64,000 nt of DNA from Exiguobacterium sp. RIT594 (GCF_003339585.1 NZ_QPKF01000002.1:186001-250000); one strand, 5' to 3'. Counted from the stretch's first letter, positions 42,275 to 53,311 are shown. Translations and numbers: made by a program. The notes: generated by a model from the letters alone, not told the origin.

Positions 42275-44121
42275 CCGATATCCACCTCTTCGATCACCTC
42301 GTATGGAAGCGTAAAGTAAATCGTTGTCCCGCGTCCCCATTCGCTTTCTGCCCAAATGTCACCACCGTGTGCCGAAACGACGTCTTTGGCAATCGAAAGA
42401 CCAAGTCCGGTCCCGCCAATCTTCCGGGCCCGTGCTTTATCGACCCGATAGAAGCGTTCAAAGATTTTCTGCAGGTTCGCTTTGGGAATCCCGACTCCTT
42501 CGTCTTTGATGCTGATGACGATCCGTTTCGCCCGTAACATCGTCCGGACGGTGATCGTACCGCCTTCCGGTGAATACTTGATTGCGTTCGTTAAGATATT
42601 ATCCGCGACCTGAATCAACTTATCCTGATCCCCGCGGATGTAGACTTTCCGTTTCATGATCTTACGGCGGAACTGAATCCGTTCCGGTTTCGTCATATCA
42701 TGACGATCGAGAATATCATTTAAGAATTGAATATAATCAAATCGGACTTTGTTCATCTTGTATTCCTTGCTGTCCATTTTCGACAGTTGCAACAGATCGG
42801 TGACGAGGCGGATCATCCGCTCCGTTTCATTTTGTGTCGTCTCCAGGAACCGTGGCGCCAGTTCTTCATCCTGGTACGCACCTTCCGCCAATGCTTCGAG
42901 ATAACTCCGCATCGTCGTCAGCGGTGTCCGGAGTTCATGACTGACGTTCGCGACGAACTCACGGCGGTCCTGCTCGACCTGTTCCTGCTCCGTGACGTCA
43001 TGCAGGACGATAATCATCCCGGTAATCGGTCCACTGTGCTTTTTGACCGGAGAGAAGAAAGCCCGGACAAGGAACAGTTCGTCCTCGCTGCTGAAATCAA
43101 GCAAACGGGGCGGCATCGTCCCGTCTTCCGGAATCATAAAGTCGTCTCCGAGCGCTAGTAAATCCTTTAAGTTCGTCCCGACGATACCGGATTCATCGAC
43201 ACCGACGATATCCTTCGCCTGGTCGTTCATCAGGATGACACGTAGCGTCCGGTCCGTCGCAATCACACCATCCGTCATATTTTCGAGGACGCTCGTCAAT
43301 TTCCGCCTTTCGGCTTCCGTCGTCGCGTTCGCTTCGAGTAATTCATCCGTCAGTTCATTAAAAGAACGTGCCAACTGACCAATTTCGTCATCGGAATAGA
43401 CTTTAACCTTCCGCGAGAAATTCCCGCGCCGCATCTCGATTGCCTGGCGCCGCATATCCGAAATCGGACGGGTGATCGTCCTTGATAACAGGACACCGAG
43501 AATCGAGGTGATGACAAGTGCAATCACTGTCCCCGTCGCTAAGATGCGTGTGACTTGCTGCATCTGAGAATAAATCGACTCCATCGAAGCCCGGACGTAA
43601 ATCATCCCGGTCGTTGCACCTGTCCGTTCCGAGGTGACGGGGACTGCAAAGATCCGAATCTTGTCTTCCGTCGTCGGATCAAGAACGGTATCGACACGGG
43701 AGGAACTCGTGGCTTGTGCTTTTTTAATCAGTGAATTCGTCGCCCGTTGTCCGACTGCTGACTGATTGTCCTCGTCGGACGTCGCTTGAATGATCGAGTC
43801 CTGATCAATGATCTGTACTTCGAGAATATCGTTCCTTGACGTCGAGCCACTACTAAACTCAGACAGCAGTTGTCCAAGAGATTCAGACAACTGCCGTTTG
43901 GAGGCCTCATCATCGCCTGTCTTATCGAATTCCTTCCCGACATTGTACGCAACAAGTCCGGCCCGGTCTTCAACAGATTTTGAGAAGTTCGTAATGTACT
44001 GTTTTTCAAGAGAACGAACGAAGTAAACCCCAATGACTTGCATCGCGACTAAGATCAACAACGCATAAATGACGACAAGTTTCCACTGGATCGATTTGAA
44101 GAAGTTCGTTCCTTTTAACAT
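42271..44121 (-). CDS. walK: Sensor histidine kinase WalK (YycG)
   Basis: 616-residue membrane kinase of the essential WalRK system controlling cell-wall hydrolases. Two membrane helices (about 13-33 and 182-205) flank an extracytoplasmic PAS-like sensor; then HAMP (about 206-258), cytosolic PAS (about 262-370), the dimer domain with phosphorylated His395 in 'VSHELRTPL', and the ATPase domain with N box 'DNILTNAIKYSPEGG', 'DEGVGIPK' and 'GGTGLGLSI'. All elements are intact. It starts two bases after walR. Confidence 0.97.
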   Translation of the reverse strand: MLKGTNFFKSIQWKLVVIYALLILVAMQVIGVYFVRSLEKQYITNFSKSVEDRAGLVAYNVGKEFDKTGDDEASKRQLSESLGQLLSEFSSGSTSRNDILEVQIIDQDSIIQATSDEDNQSAVGQRATNSLIKKAQATSSSRVDTVLDPTTEDKIRIFAVPVTSERTGATTGMIYVRASMESIYSQMQQVTRILATGTVIALVITSILGVLLSRTITRPISDMRRQAIEMRRGNFSRKVKVYSDDEIGQLARSFNELTDELLEANATTEAERRKLTSVLENMTDGVIATDRTLRVILMNDQAKDIVGVDESGIVGTNLKDLLALGDDFMIPEDGTMPPRLLDFSSEDELFLVRAFFSPVKKHSGPITGMIIVLHDVTEQEQVEQDRREFVANVSHELRTPLTTMRSYLEALAEGAYQDEELAPRFLETTQNETERMIRLVTDLLQLSKMDSKEYKMNKVRFDYIQFLNDILDRHDMTKPERIQFRRKIMKRKVYIRGDQDKLIQVADNILTNAIKYSPEGGTITVRTMLRAKRIVISIKDEGVGIPKANLQKIFERFYRVDKARARKIGGTGLGLSIAKDVVSAHGGDIWAESEWGRGTTIYFTLPYEVIEEVDIG

Positions 44122-44123
44122 CG

Positions 44124-44834
44124 TTATTCATTCTCCCCGTCTTGGAGATAATAGCCGACACCGCGCCGGGTCATGATATAGATTGGTGTACTCGGGTTAT
44201 CTTCGACTTTTTCACGCAGACGGCGCACAGTGACGTCAACGGTCCGGACGTCACCGAAGTAGTCATACCCCCACACGGTTTGGAGCAGGTGTTCACGCGT
44301 CATGACTTGACCGATGTTTTTCGCCAAGTAATGCAACAGTTCAAACTCACGTTGTGTCAGTTCGATTTTTTGATCCTGTCGTGTGACGGTATGAGAATTC
44401 GTATCGATATACAGTTCTCCTACTTTCAATGGACCCGGTCCTGCATTGGCCGGTGTCGCTTCGACCGTATTGACGTTTCGTAAGTGTGCCTTCACCCGTG
44501 CCAATAATTCGCGCGAGCTGAATGGTTTCGTCACGTAATCATTTGCCCCAAGTTCCAGGCCAAGGACCGTATCAATTTCAGAATCCTTTGCCGTCAACAT
44601 GATGATCGGGACTTTTGATGTTTTCCGGACTTCCCGGCAAACTTCCATTCCATCCATCAAGGGCAACATGATATCGAGCAAAATCAAATCAGGTTTAAAC
44701 TCTTCGACTTTCTCGAGTGCTTCCACTCCATCATTTGCTACGGCGACACTATAACCTTCTTTTTCTAATTTAAATTTTAATATATCGGCAATCGGTTGCT
44801 CGTCATCGACGACGAGGATTTTACGTTCCGTCAC
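44124..44834 (-). CDS. walR: Response regulator WalR (YycF)
   Basis: 236 residues, OmpR/PhoB type. Receiver domain (1-115) with acidic pocket Asp10/Asp11, phosphorylated Asp54 in 'LILLDIMLP' and Lys in 'VTKPFS'; winged-helix DNA-binding domain (about 135-232) with '[25 protein letters not shown]'. Start is GTG at 44834, eight bases after AAGGGGG. First gene of walRKHIJ. The ~245 bases ahead contain a parS site and a stem-loop GTGGCG/CGCCAC (44899-44924). Confidence 0.97.
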   Translation of the reverse strand: MTERKILVVDDEQPIADILKFKLEKEGYSVAVANDGVEALEKVEEFKPDLILLDIMLPLMDGMEVCREVRKTSKVPIIMLTAKDSEIDTVLGLELGANDYVTKPFSSRELLARVKAHLRNVNTVEATPANAGPGPLKVGELYIDTNSHTVTRQDQKIELTQREFELLHYLAKNIGQVMTREHLLQTVWGYDYFGDVRTVDVTVRRLREKVEDNPSTPIYIMTRRGVGYYLQDGENE

Positions 44835-44955
44835 TGGGTGTTCCCCCTTAATAATTTCTATTCAATCTATTTTACCTGTTTTTCAGGCATATAGAAAGGT
44901 GGCGACGGAAACTCCCGACGCCACTCTGTTGACTTCATCATACGTTCACATCATG

Positions 44956-44971
44956 CGTTCCACGTGAAACA
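44956..44971. promoter_or_regulatory. parS site (Spo0J/ParB binding)
   Basis: CGTTCCACGTGAAACA matches 15 of 16 positions of the Bacillus parS consensus TGTTNCACGTGAAACA. It lies between purA and walR. ParB loads here and spreads; SMC condensin is recruited in known systems. Confidence 0.88.
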
Positions 44972-45030
44972 TTACCTTTAGTATACGCTCGTTCACTTTA
45001 TTTTGTGAATGATTTCGCTTGATTACAGAT

Positions 45031-45066
45031 AAAAAAAGCAGCTCCAGATTTCAAATCCGGAACTGC
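45031..45066 (-). terminator. Intrinsic terminator after purA
   Basis: GCAGCTCCAGATTT/AAATCCGGAACTGC stem (45038-45066, two mismatches) with a seven-base T-run in the minus transcript. Confidence 0.88.
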
Positions 45067-45079
45067 CACTTTTCAACCA

Positions 45080-46372
45080 TTAAGCTTCTTCGTACAAATC
45101 ACGGAGAACGACCGTTTGTTCACGACCCGGTCCCACTGAGAATGTCACGAGGGAGATGTTCGTCAAATCTGCAATCCGTTTGACGTAGTTCTGCGCATTG
45201 ATCGGCAAATCTTCAAACTTACGGATGTGCGTGATATCCTCTTTCCAGCCCGGTAACTCTTCATAAACCGGGACACATGCTTCGAGATCACGGAAACTCG
45301 CCGGATACTCATCAATCTGTTTGCCGTTAAACTCATACGACGTACAGATTTTAAGCGTCTCGATGCCTGTCAGGACATCGATTGAGTTCAATGCAAGATC
45401 TGTCAAACCGCTTGTCCGGCGTGAGTGACGGACGACGACTGAATCGAACCAACCGACACGGCGTGGACGGCCTGTCGTTGTTCCGTATTCACGACCGACT
45501 TCACGGATCTGATGACCGATTTCGTCAAACAGTTCTGTCGGGAACGGACCATCACCGACACGTGACGTGTACGCTTTACAGACACCAACGACGTGATCGA
45601 TCCGGGCTGGACCGACACCAACACCTGAAGCGACACCGCCGGCTGATGCGTTCGATGACGTGACGAACGGATACGTTCCGTGGTCAAGGTCGAGTAAGAC
45701 ACCTTGTGCCCCTTCGAAGAGGACTTTTTCGCCCTTATCGAGGCTGTCGTTGACGACGACTGATGTATCGCAGACATATTTCGCAAACTCTTGACCGTAC
45801 GCGTAGTATTCTTCGAAGATATCATCGAAAGCAATCGCTTCCGCATCATACATCTTCGTGAACATCCGGTTTTTTTGCTCAAGAACGATTTTTAATTTTT
45901 CGGCGAATGTTTCTTTGTCGAGTAAATCAGCCATCCGGATTCCGATTCGTGCTGCTTTATCCATGTAGCACGGTCCGATTCCTTTAAGCGTCGTTCCGAC
46001 TTTCGCGTCGCCTTTTGCTTCTTCTTCGAGTTGATCTTGCAACTGATGATACGGCAAGATGACATGCGCCCGATTCGAAATCAGTAAGTTATCCGTTGAA
46101 ACACCACGATCGTGCAGATACTTCAATTCCTTGACGAGCGATTTCGGGTTGACGACAAGGCCGTTCCCGATGACACATTTCTTGTCTGAGTAAAAAATTC
46201 CTGATGGAATCAAGTGTAACTTATACGTCTCATTATTAAATACGATTGTATGTCCGGCATTGTCTCCACCTTGATAACGAGCAACGACATCGGCTTTTTT
46301 CGAAAGAAAATCGGTAATCTTTCCTTTTCCTTCGTCGCCCCATTGTGTTCCGACTACTACTACTGATGACAT
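45080..46372 (-). CDS. purA: Adenylosuccinate synthetase
   Basis: 430 residues from ATG at 46372 (GTGGAGG upstream), the length of B. subtilis PurA; the frame runs further upstream without signals. It joins IMP and aspartate with GTP hydrolysis on the way to AMP. '[19 protein letters not shown]' (GTP-binding start, catalytic Asp), '[11 protein letters not shown]', '[17 protein letters not shown]' and '[22 protein letters not shown]' are diagnostic. Position between dnaB and walR is as in related genomes. Monocistronic. Confidence 0.97.
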   Translation of the reverse strand: MSSVVVVGTQWGDEGKGKITDFLSKKADVVARYQGGDNAGHTIVFNNETYKLHLIPSGIFYSDKKCVIGNGLVVNPKSLVKELKYLHDRGVSTDNLLISNRAHVILPYHQLQDQLEEEAKGDAKVGTTLKGIGPCYMDKAARIGIRMADLLDKETFAEKLKIVLEQKNRMFTKMYDAEAIAFDDIFEEYYAYGQEFAKYVCDTSVVVNDSLDKGEKVLFEGAQGVLLDLDHGTYPFVTSSNASAGGVASGVGVGPARIDHVVGVCKAYTSRVGDGPFPTELFDEIGHQIREVGREYGTTTGRPRRVGWFDSVVVRHSRRTSGLTDLALNSIDVLTGIETLKICTSYEFNGKQIDEYPASFRDLEACVPVYEELPGWKEDITHIRKFEDLPINAQNYVKRIADLTNISLVTFSVGPGREQTVVLRDLYEEA

Positions 46373-46546
46373 ATTCTCATCCACCTCCACGTACGATTCA
46401 AAACCACGACTAAGTGTAACGCGGAAAAAAACAGAAGTCAACCAAATACCGAACAATTAAATGTTACAATTCTTTTTCGTTCGTTTAAAAGACGGTTTTA
46501 ATTCGTTTTTTTCCTTTCTCTTCAAGATATTCAAACATAACGATTA

Positions 46547-46584
46547 AAAAAACGCTTCTGTCTCGGAAGACGGAAGCGTTTTTA
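46547..46584 (-). terminator. Intrinsic terminator after dnaB
   Basis: AAAACGCTTC.../GAAGCGTTTT stem (46549-46582) with inner TGTC/GACG pairing; A-run before and T-run after, so usable in both directions. Confidence 0.88.
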
Positions 46585-46590
46585 AGCCAT

Positions 46591-47943
46591 TTAGGCGGGT
46601 GGTGCATAGGAATTATTCGGTTCGAGATCCACGAACTTATTAAATTCTTTCCGGAAAGCGAGTTTAACGGTACCGGTCGGACCATTCCGCTGTTTCGCGA
46701 TAATGATTTCGATCGTGTTCGCATCTTCCGTTTCTTTATTGTAGTAATCATCGCGGTATAAGAAGGCAACGATATCCGCATCCTGCTCGATTGCTCCTGA
46801 TTCCCGGATGTCGGACATCATCGGCCGTTTATCTTGCCGACTTTCCACACCCCGTGACAGCTGCGATAACGCAATGACGGGAACTTCGAGTTCACGGGCG
46901 AGCGACTTCAAGGACCGGGAGATCTCTGAGACCTCCTGTTGCCGGTTATCGCTGGAACGGCCATTCCCTTGAATCAGTTGGAGATAATCAATCATGATCA
47001 TTCCAAGACCGTGCTCCTGCTTCAGGCGGCGGCACTTCGCCCGGATGTCGTTGACACGAATACCCGGTGTATCGTCGATATAGATCCCCGCTTGGGACAA
47101 ACTGCTCATCGCGAGCGATAACTTACCCCAGTCCTCATCTTCGAGCTGTCCGGTCCGGAGGCGCTGCGCGTCGACATTGCCTTCTGCACACAGCATCCGC
47201 ATGACAAGCTGCTCCGCTCCCATCTCAAGACTGAAGATGGCGACATTCTCATCGGCACGGGTCGCGACGTTTTGTGAGATGTTCAAGGCGAAAGCCGTCT
47301 TCCCGACAGACGGACGGGCAGCAACGATGATTAAATCGTTGCGCTGGAATCCGGCCGTCACTTTATCGAGATCACGGAAGCCGGTCGGAATCCCGGTCGT
47401 CTCGCCGCTTTGTTTATGCAACTTATCGATCGTCGCATACGCACTCGTCAAAACGTCCGAAATCGGAATGAAGCTGGCACTGCCTTTTCCTTGTGAGACT
47501 TCGAGAATCTTCCGTTCTGCTTCATTCAGCAGGACGTCGACCTCGTTTTGCCGTTCGTAACCGTCCGTGACGATTTCGTTGGCGGTCCGGATCAACCGGC
47601 GCAAAGTCGACTTTTGATCGACGACATTGACGTAATAGTTGATGTTTGCGGCGGTCGGAACACCTTCCGCCAGTTCACCGAGGTACGGCAATCCGCCGAC
47701 TTCCTCGAGGATGCCAAGCGTACTGAGTTCCGCCGTAACAGTCACGAGGTCGATTGCTTCTCCCCGATCCGACAACACAAGCATCGTTTCAAAAATGCGT
47801 TGGTGGGCCGCACGATAAAAATCTTGTGGCAATAATCGTTCGGACGCACTGATCAGTCGATCCGCATCGATCATGATCGCCCCAAGGACGGCTTGTTCCG
47901 CCTCAATGCTCTGGGGGGGCGTATTTTGCATTACATCACTCAT
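46591..47943 (-). CDS. dnaB: Replicative DNA helicase (DnaB family; DnaC in B. subtilis)
   Basis: 450 residues from ATG at 47943, seven bases after GGGG. Hexameric 5'-3' helicase at the replication fork. N-terminal primase-interaction domain ('SIEAEQAVLGAIM') and RecA-like motor with Walker A 'AARPSVGKTAFALN', Walker B 'LGMIMIDYLQLIQG' and 'RNGPTGTVKLAF' tail. Located after gdpP-rplI as in other Bacillales. Confidence 0.97.
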   Translation of the reverse strand: MSDVMQNTPPQSIEAEQAVLGAIMIDADRLISASERLLPQDFYRAAHQRIFETMLVLSDRGEAIDLVTVTAELSTLGILEEVGGLPYLGELAEGVPTAANINYYVNVVDQKSTLRRLIRTANEIVTDGYERQNEVDVLLNEAERKILEVSQGKGSASFIPISDVLTSAYATIDKLHKQSGETTGIPTGFRDLDKVTAGFQRNDLIIVAARPSVGKTAFALNISQNVATRADENVAIFSLEMGAEQLVMRMLCAEGNVDAQRLRTGQLEDEDWGKLSLAMSSLSQAGIYIDDTPGIRVNDIRAKCRRLKQEHGLGMIMIDYLQLIQGNGRSSDNRQQEVSEISRSLKSLARELEVPVIALSQLSRGVESRQDKRPMMSDIRESGAIEQDADIVAFLYRDDYYNKETEDANTIEIIIAKQRNGPTGTVKLAFRKEFNKFVDLEPNNSYAPPA

Positions 47944-47962
47944 CACCGGTCCCCTTTTCTAC

Positions 47963-48406
47963 TCACGCTTCTTTAACCTGGACATTTAACGTTGCTGTGA
48001 CTTCATTGTGCAATTTCAATGGAACTTTCGTCACACCGAGTGTTTTGATCGGGTGCTCGAGTTCGATTTTACGTTTATCAATCTTGTAGCCCATCTGTTT
48101 CAATTCATCCGCGATTTGTTTGCTTGTAACGGATCCGAAGACACGACCGCCTTCACCTGTTTTCGTTGAGACGATGATCGTTTCTTTTTCGATCTTTTCT
48201 TTTAATGCTTGAGCGTCCTGTAACGCTTGTTTTGCTTCTTCTGCCGCTTTACGTTCATGGGCCTCATGTTGCTTGAGGTTTCCCGTTGTTGCCGGACGTG
48301 CCAATTTCTTTTTGAACAACACGTTGTTTGCATATGCGTCAGCGACGTCTTTGACGTCTCCTGTTTTACCTTGGCCTTTTACATCTTGTAAGAAAATAAC
48401 TTTCAT
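47963..48406 (-). CDS. rplI: 50S ribosomal protein L9
   Basis: 147 residues. '[21 protein letters not shown]' and '[12 protein letters not shown]' are the L9 signature, followed by the long central helix (Ala/Glu/Lys-rich) and the C-terminal domain with '[16 protein letters not shown]'. Its ATG overlaps the gdpP stop (ATGA), so the two are coupled, and dnaB starts 20 bases after its stop. Confidence 0.97.
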   Translation of the reverse strand: MKVIFLQDVKGQGKTGDVKDVADAYANNVLFKKKLARPATTGNLKQHEAHERKAAEEAKQALQDAQALKEKIEKETIIVSTKTGEGGRVFGSVTSKQIADELKQMGYKIDKRKIELEHPIKTLGVTKVPLKLHNEVTATLNVQVKEA

Positions 48407-50388
48407 TCTGTTTCCTCTCCTTTTGTCTCATCTTCTAAATAGTGGTCAATCGCTTTTCGTAATTCTGTTGCGACGGTCAGGACCGACTCGGTCATCTGTG
48501 TCGCAGCATTTGTTAAATGACCGCCGCCGCCAAGCGTCTCCATAATCAGCTGGACGTTTACTTCACCAAGCGAACGGGCACTGATGGCCGTTCTGCCGTC
48601 CTGCAATTCCGCGATGACGAACGCCGCGCGGATTCCTTGGAGCGATAACAGCTGATCCGCCGTTTGGGCGATCAGGACCTGATCATGGATGACGCCGGGC
48701 TCAGCCGTCGCAATCGCCATCCCGGCGGCGTACACTTCCGTCCGCTCGAGGATATGCGATTGTTCGACGTACGTCTCAAGGTCCTGACTGAGGAACTCTT
48801 GAACCAAGACTGTATCCGCTCCTTGCGAACGCAGATAGGAAGCGGCGTCAAACGTCCGGGAACCGGTCCGTAGCGTAAAGCCTTTCGTATCGACGATGAT
48901 GCCGGCAAGCAAGGCTGTCGCTTCAAGCATCGCCAGTTTCTGATTCGTCGGCTGATACTCAATCAGCTCTGTGACCAGTTCTGACGTCGATGACGCATAC
49001 GGTTCGAGATAAACGAGAACCGGTTCTTCAATAAAGTCTTCTCCCCGTCGATGGTGGTCGATGACGACCATCCGTTCAAAACGCTCCAGCAAGGCCGGTA
49101 CGACGACAAGGGAAGGTTTGTGGGTATCGACGATAATCAAGAGCGCCTGATCATCAATCAATTGATCCGCTTGGAACGCATTCACGAAACGGGTCTCAAG
49201 TTTCGGTTCCTGGCTGATTTCATTCATCATCCGCCGGATTCCTTGCCCGATTTCAGCTTCCGGAAGAACGATATGGGCTTCTTTATCGTTCATCTCGGCG
49301 AGTTTTAAAATCCCGATTGAGGCGCCGAGGGAATCCATATCCGGATTCCGGTGCCCCATGATGAGGACACGGCTCGACTCCTGCATTAAATCACGCAACG
49401 AGTTGGCAATGACGCGCGCTCGGACACGTGTCCGTTTTTCGGTCGGATTGGTTTTCCCGCCATAAAAACGAACTTTCCCGTCCCGCTTGATGACGACCTG
49501 ATCACCGCCGCGGCCTAAGGCCAGATCTAAACTCGATTGGGCCATCAAACCGAGTGCCGGAATCGGATCACTGCCACATCCGATACCGATCGACAATGTC
49601 AGCTGAACACCACGTTGACTTGTTTCTTCCCGGACGGTATCAAGAATCGTAAATTTCGATCGTTCCAAAATTCGTAAATTCTCTTCCGTCGTCACAATGA
49701 AATAACGGTCGGAAGCGGTCCGTTTGATGTACGTGCCGTGATCCGCGGCCCAGTGATTTAACAACTGGGTGACACGGCTGTTCAACTCACTGCGAAGCTG
49801 ATCTTCAATTCCTTGTGTCATCTCATCATAGTTATCAAGATAAATGACACCGATGACCGTCTGATTATCGACCAGTTGCTGTTCGACCTGGGCTTCTTCT
49901 GTCATATCGAACAAATAGAAGGTTCGGTTTTCGCTGTTTGAAAAGACACGGTAAACTGATTCGCCGATTTCAAGCGTCGCCTGATCCTCATCGACGCCAA
50001 TCATTTCAACGAATAAGGGATCAAGATCCGTCAGAACGTGTCCCATGGCAAGGTCCTCAAAAATCTCACGCATCGGATCATTGAACCAGGTAACACGTGC
50101 TTCTTCATCATAAAGTAAAATTCCAATTGGCATGTTCGTCAAAGCATCTTGACCGGTATCTTCGACCTGGATCGATATACCGGCGACGTAGCTTTCCCAC
50201 GACTTCCTTGCACGTCGTTCCTCCAGAATATGAAGGACAAACAGCACCGTCGTCAAGACGGCTCCAACCGCTGCGATGATTGGGTGATCGACGGCAATGA
50301 CAAAAAGTAGAGCCACGATTAATAGATACGGAACGAAGCGAAAAAAGCGCTGTTCTCGCTCAGGTGATACTTGCTGACCTAACCCCAT
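48403..50388 (-). CDS. gdpP: Cyclic-di-AMP phosphodiesterase GdpP
   Basis: 661 residues. Two membrane helices (about 20-58) are followed by a PAS domain (about 85-160), a degenerate GGDEF domain (about 170-310) and a DHH/DHHA1 phosphodiesterase: '[16 protein letters not shown]' (metal site), 'DHH' at 444-446, and C-terminal '[13 protein letters not shown]'. It hydrolyses c-di-AMP, which governs K+ and wall homeostasis. Start ATG has GGAGG upstream. yybS, which precedes gdpP in B. subtilis, is absent here. Confidence 0.96.
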   Translation of the reverse strand: MGLGQQVSPEREQRFFRFVPYLLIVALLFVIAVDHPIIAAVGAVLTTVLFVLHILEERRARKSWESYVAGISIQVEDTGQDALTNMPIGILLYDEEARVTWFNDPMREIFEDLAMGHVLTDLDPLFVEMIGVDEDQATLEIGESVYRVFSNSENRTFYLFDMTEEAQVEQQLVDNQTVIGVIYLDNYDEMTQGIEDQLRSELNSRVTQLLNHWAADHGTYIKRTASDRYFIVTTEENLRILERSKFTILDTVREETSQRGVQLTLSIGIGCGSDPIPALGLMAQSSLDLALGRGGDQVVIKRDGKVRFYGGKTNPTEKRTRVRARVIANSLRDLMQESSRVLIMGHRNPDMDSLGASIGILKLAEMNDKEAHIVLPEAEIGQGIRRMMNEISQEPKLETRFVNAFQADQLIDDQALLIIVDTHKPSLVVVPALLERFERMVVIDHHRRGEDFIEEPVLVYLEPYASSTSELVTELIEYQPTNQKLAMLEATALLAGIIVDTKGFTLRTGSRTFDAASYLRSQGADTVLVQEFLSQDLETYVEQSHILERTEVYAAGMAIATAEPGVIHDQVLIAQTADQLLSLQGIRAAFVIAELQDGRTAISARSLGEVNVQLIMETLGGGGHLTNAATQMTESVLTVATELRKAIDHYLEDETKGEETE

Positions 50389-50480
50389 CGCGTCCTCCTT
50401 GTATACTAAATATACTCGTATGAAAAATTCGGTAACTTGTATATTATAACCGAAAAGGCGGACCGGTTGAAAGCGAAGCG

Positions 50481-50515
50481 AAAAAAAGCGCCTTTCCTTC
50501 GAAAAGGAAAAGCGC
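50481..50515 (-). terminator. Intrinsic terminator after rpsR
   Basis: AGCGCCTTTCCTT (50488-50500)/AAGGAAAAGCGCT (50504-50516) with a TCGA-like loop and a seven-base T-run on the minus strand. It separates the ribosomal operon from gdpP. Confidence 0.92.
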
Positions 50516-50525
50516 TGGACCGTAA

Positions 50526-50756
50526 TCAGTCAGCTACGTATGGAATTAAAGCCATTTGACGTGAACGTTTGATTGCGATTGTAAGTGGACGTTGGTATTT
50601 CGCTGAAGTACCAGTCACACGACGTGGAAGAATCTTACCGCGTTCCGAAATGAAACGTTTGAGAAGTTCTACGTCTTTATAATCGATATGAGTGATGTGG
50701 TTCGACGTGAAGTAACATACTTTACGACGACGTTTTCCACCTGGACGACGTGCCAT
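50526..50756 (-). CDS. rpsR: 30S ribosomal protein S18
   Basis: 76 residues. '[31 protein letters not shown]' and '[21 protein letters not shown]' are the S18 pattern. Preceded by GGAGG and by ssb in the standard rpsF-ssb-rpsR order; binds next to S6 on the 30S platform. Confidence 0.98.
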   Translation of the reverse strand: MARRPGGKRRRKVCYFTSNHITHIDYKDVELLKRFISERGKILPRRVTGTSAKYQRPLTIAIKRSRQMALIPYVAD

Positions 50757-50803
50757 GTGATTAACCTCCTTTTTAGAGTAAATTTTTCAGTCCGACGTTC
50801 CCA

Positions 50804-51331
50804 TTAGAATGGAAGATCGTCGTCTGAAAGATCGATCGAACTGCCGCCGCTGAACGGATCAGCGCCGAAGCCCGAATTCGATGAAGATGAAGCGGGTGCT
50901 GGCGAGGAAGAGTTGTTCTGCTGTTGCTGTGAACCCCATCCTGCAGCATTTCCGTTTCCACCTGTATTTGAATTTGAAGAGTAGCTATCACTATCGGAAG
51001 AACGGCTTGCATTGCGTGATTCTAGGAATCGAACACTATCCGCGACGACTTCTGCACGATAACGACGTTGACCATCTTTATCGTCATAGCTACTAATCTG
51101 AAGGCGACCCTCAACTCCTGCGAGGCTCCCTTTTTTCAAATACTGAGCAACGTTCTCTGCTTGCTTGCGCCAAACGACGCAATCGATGAAGTCAGCTTCT
51201 CGCTTCCCATCTTGTCCTGTAAACGGACGGTCACAAGCGAGTGTGAATCGCGTTACCGCAATCCCGCTCTGCGTATAACGCATTTCAGGGTCACGAGTTA
51301 ACCGACCGACTAAAACGACGCGGTTAATCAT
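50804..51331 (-). CDS. ssb: Single-stranded DNA-binding protein
   Basis: 175 residues from ATG at 51331 (AGGAG upstream). N-terminal OB fold ('[21 protein letters not shown]', '[23 protein letters not shown]'), a Gly/Ser/Asn-rich flexible linker (about 108-165) and the acidic C-terminal tip 'DDDLPF' that recruits repair and replication partners. Between rpsF and rpsR, as usual. Confidence 0.97.
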   Translation of the reverse strand: MINRVVLVGRLTRDPEMRYTQSGIAVTRFTLACDRPFTGQDGKREADFIDCVVWRKQAENVAQYLKKGSLAGVEGRLQISSYDDKDGQRRYRAEVVADSVRFLESRNASRSSDSDSYSSNSNTGGNGNAAGWGSQQQQNNSSSPAPASSSSNSGFGADPFSGGSSIDLSDDDLPF

Positions 51332-51354
51332 CAGAATCACTCTCCTGTTTCAGC

Positions 51355-51642
51355 TTATTTCTCGTCTTTTGTGATCATTAAGCGAACGATATCGTCACTG
51401 ATCTTCATGAGACGGTCAAGTTCTTTTGTAGCTGCTGGTTCAGCAGTCACGTTAAGAAGAACGTAGAAACCTTCACGCATATCATTGATTTCGTAAGCAA
51501 AACGACGTTTACCCATTTCAGTTGTTTTTTCAACTGTACCACCGTTGTCAGTGAGGACTTTGTTGAAACGCTCAACTAGAGCTTTTCGTGCTTCCTCATC
51601 AACTTCCGGACGGATGATGTAAAGTACTTCGTATTTACGCAT
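51355..51642 (-). CDS. rpsF: 30S ribosomal protein S6
   Basis: 95 residues from ATG at 51642, eight bases after GGAGG; a GTG three codons earlier overlaps that site. '[16 protein letters not shown]' and '[22 protein letters not shown]' are typical. First gene of rpsF-ssb-rpsR. Confidence 0.97.
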   Translation of the reverse strand: MRKYEVLYIIRPEVDEEARKALVERFNKVLTDNGGTVEKTTEMGKRRFAYEINDMREGFYVLLNVTAEPAATKELDRLMKISDDIVRLMITKDEK

Positions 51643-51765
51643 ATCTGTCACCTCCTCTTGGACTGGCGGCTCGATTCATCGAGCAAGGAGCAATAATTCA
51701 TTACTCACATTTGTTAATACTATCAAAGTATTTTGGTTTATGCAATAACCATTCGTTCGCTTCGC

Positions 51766-52866
51766 TTAAACGTTGAAGCGGAATGTGACGACATCGCCGT
51801 CTTGGAAGACATATTCTTTCCCTTCAGAACGGTAACGGCCTTGTTCTTTGACGGTCGCCATGTTTCCGGCAGCTGCTAAATCTTCGTAAGCAACAACTTC
51901 CGCACGGATGAAGCCACGTTCGAAGTCCGAGTGGATGACACCCGCACATTGTGGTGCTTTCATGCCTTTTTTGAACGTCCAGGCACGAACTTCTTTTTCA
52001 CCGGCTGTGAAGTACGTCGCAAGACCAAGCGTGTTGTAAGCTGCGTGGATCAACTGATCAAGACCCGATTCTTCGATTCCAAGGTCAACAAGGAACTCTT
52101 GGCGTTCTTCCGGTTCAAGCTCAGCAATCTCTTCTTCGATCCGCGCACAGATGATGATGACTTCTGCGCCTTCTTTCGCTGCGAATTCACGAACGAGACG
52201 GACATTTTCATTGCTGTCGGCGTCTGCGACTTCGTCTTCACCGACGTTTGCGACGTAAAGCATCGGTTTCATCGTCAACAATTGGAAATGCTTGACGATC
52301 GCTGCCTGATCTTCATTTAACTCGGCAAGACGTGCCGGTTTTTCGTCTTCCAGTAATGCCAAGACGATTTCAAGTGCTTCGAGTTCACCCGCTGCATTTT
52401 TATCGCGTGACTTCACTTGTTTTTGGACACGTTGGATTCGTTTTTCGACCAATTCGAGATCGGCAAGAATCAATTCAAGATTGATCGTTTCGATATCATC
52501 GATTGGTGAGACTTTTCCTGAAACGTGTGTAATGTTTTCGTCGATGAAACAGCGGACTACCTGACAGATGGCGTCGACTTCACGAATGTTGGCCAAGAAT
52601 TTGTTTCCTAGCCCTTCTCCTTTTGAAGCTCCCTTGACGATTCCGGCGATATCCGTGAATTCGAATGCGGTCGGGATCGTTTTCTTCGGATTGACGAGTT
52701 CTGTCAATTTACGAAGACGTGCATCCGGCACCTCGACGACACCGACGTTTGGATCGATGGTTGCGAACGGATAGTTCGCCGCCTCGACGCCTGCTTGTGT
52801 AATTGCGTTAAAAAGTGTTGATTTTCCTACGTTTGGTAAGCCAACGATTCCAGCTGTTAATCCCAC
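51766..52866 (-). CDS. ychF: Redox-regulated ATPase/GTPase YchF
   Basis: 366 residues, Obg-related but ATP-preferring P-loop protein that binds ribosomes. G1 '[15 protein letters not shown]', G3 '[10 protein letters not shown]', and the atypical nucleotide-specificity motif 'NVGEDE' (N-x-x-E instead of NKxD), then a coiled-coil insert (about 130-205) and C-terminal TGS domain with '[11 protein letters not shown]'. AAGGAGGAATTCC precedes the ATG. Monocistronic, or read from the palindrome-containing leader at 52888. Confidence 0.96.
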   Translation of the reverse strand: MGLTAGIVGLPNVGKSTLFNAITQAGVEAANYPFATIDPNVGVVEVPDARLRKLTELVNPKKTIPTAFEFTDIAGIVKGASKGEGLGNKFLANIREVDAICQVVRCFIDENITHVSGKVSPIDDIETINLELILADLELVEKRIQRVQKQVKSRDKNAAGELEALEIVLALLEDEKPARLAELNEDQAAIVKHFQLLTMKPMLYVANVGEDEVADADSNENVRLVREFAAKEGAEVIIICARIEEEIAELEPEERQEFLVDLGIEESGLDQLIHAAYNTLGLATYFTAGEKEVRAWTFKKGMKAPQCAGVIHSDFERGFIRAEVVAYEDLAAAGNMATVKEQGRYRSEGKEYVFQDGDVVTFRFNV

Positions 52867-52887
52867 TTGGAATTCCTCCTTTTCGGT

Positions 52888-52901
52888 ATTTCCTAGGAAA
52901 T
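52888..52901. promoter_or_regulatory. 14-bp palindrome in the ychF leader (possible Noc-binding site)
   Basis: ATTTCCTAGGAAAT is a perfect palindrome. It differs only in the two central bases from the B. subtilis Noc-binding sequence ATTTCCCGGGAAAT. It lies 22 bases before the ychF start. noc itself is encoded 3 kb away. Confidence 0.35.
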
Positions 52902-53088
52902 CCGTGCTAGCGGCCGCAGTGGGTAGAATGATTACACCACGTCAGCACATCTTTCACAATTATAGATAGTTCAATTTTTTTAAGCAAGGAGATGCGTCTT
53001 CTTTTTTTAAAGACAAGATTGTTTCATGTACGTTTTGCTGTAGTTCCAAGCAGTCTTCTATTTGATTACCGGAACAGCAGCAAACCCC

Positions 53089-53120
53089 TGAAGACCTTTT
53101 CCGGTCACCAGGGGTTTGCT
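53089..53120 (-). terminator. Stem-loop after the DUF951 gene
   Basis: AGCAAACCCCTG (53089-53100)/CAGGGGTTTGCT (53109-53120), perfect 12 bp, inner GACC/GGTC pairs. No T-run follows on either strand, so it may be an RNA 3' hairpin or weak terminator. Confidence 0.65.
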
Positions 53121-53125
53121 CGTCT

Positions 53126-53311
53126 TCATTCAGGTAAAACCTTTTTCAAACGCTTATCGAAGTCGCGGCGCGGCATCAGGATACTGGCGCCACATCCTTG
53201 ACATTTAATGCGGATATCCATCCCGACACGGATAATTTGCCAACGGTTCGTTCCGCAAGGATGTTGTTTTTTCATTTCGACATAATCATGAAGATTGTAC
53301 GTTTTTGGCAT
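53126..53311 (-). CDS. DUF951 family small protein
   Basis: 61 residues from ATG at 53311; another ATG one codon earlier is possible. 'DYVEMKKQHPCGTNRW' and 'DIRIKCQGCGASILMPRRDF' give a Cys pattern (C...CxxC) suggesting a zinc ribbon or nucleic-acid-binding strand-turn. The start lies 26 bases inside the mscS gene, so they are cotranslated, an arrangement kept in many Bacillales. Function unknown. Confidence 0.88.
   Translation of the reverse strand: MPKTYNLHDYVEMKKQHPCGTNRWQIIRVGMDIRIKCQGCGASILMPRRDFDKRLKKVLPE

Noticed and set aside
46485-46781. 98-codon minus-strand frame between purA and dnaB
   Set aside because: It is a frame-shifted shadow of the dnaB 3' end running through the terminator.
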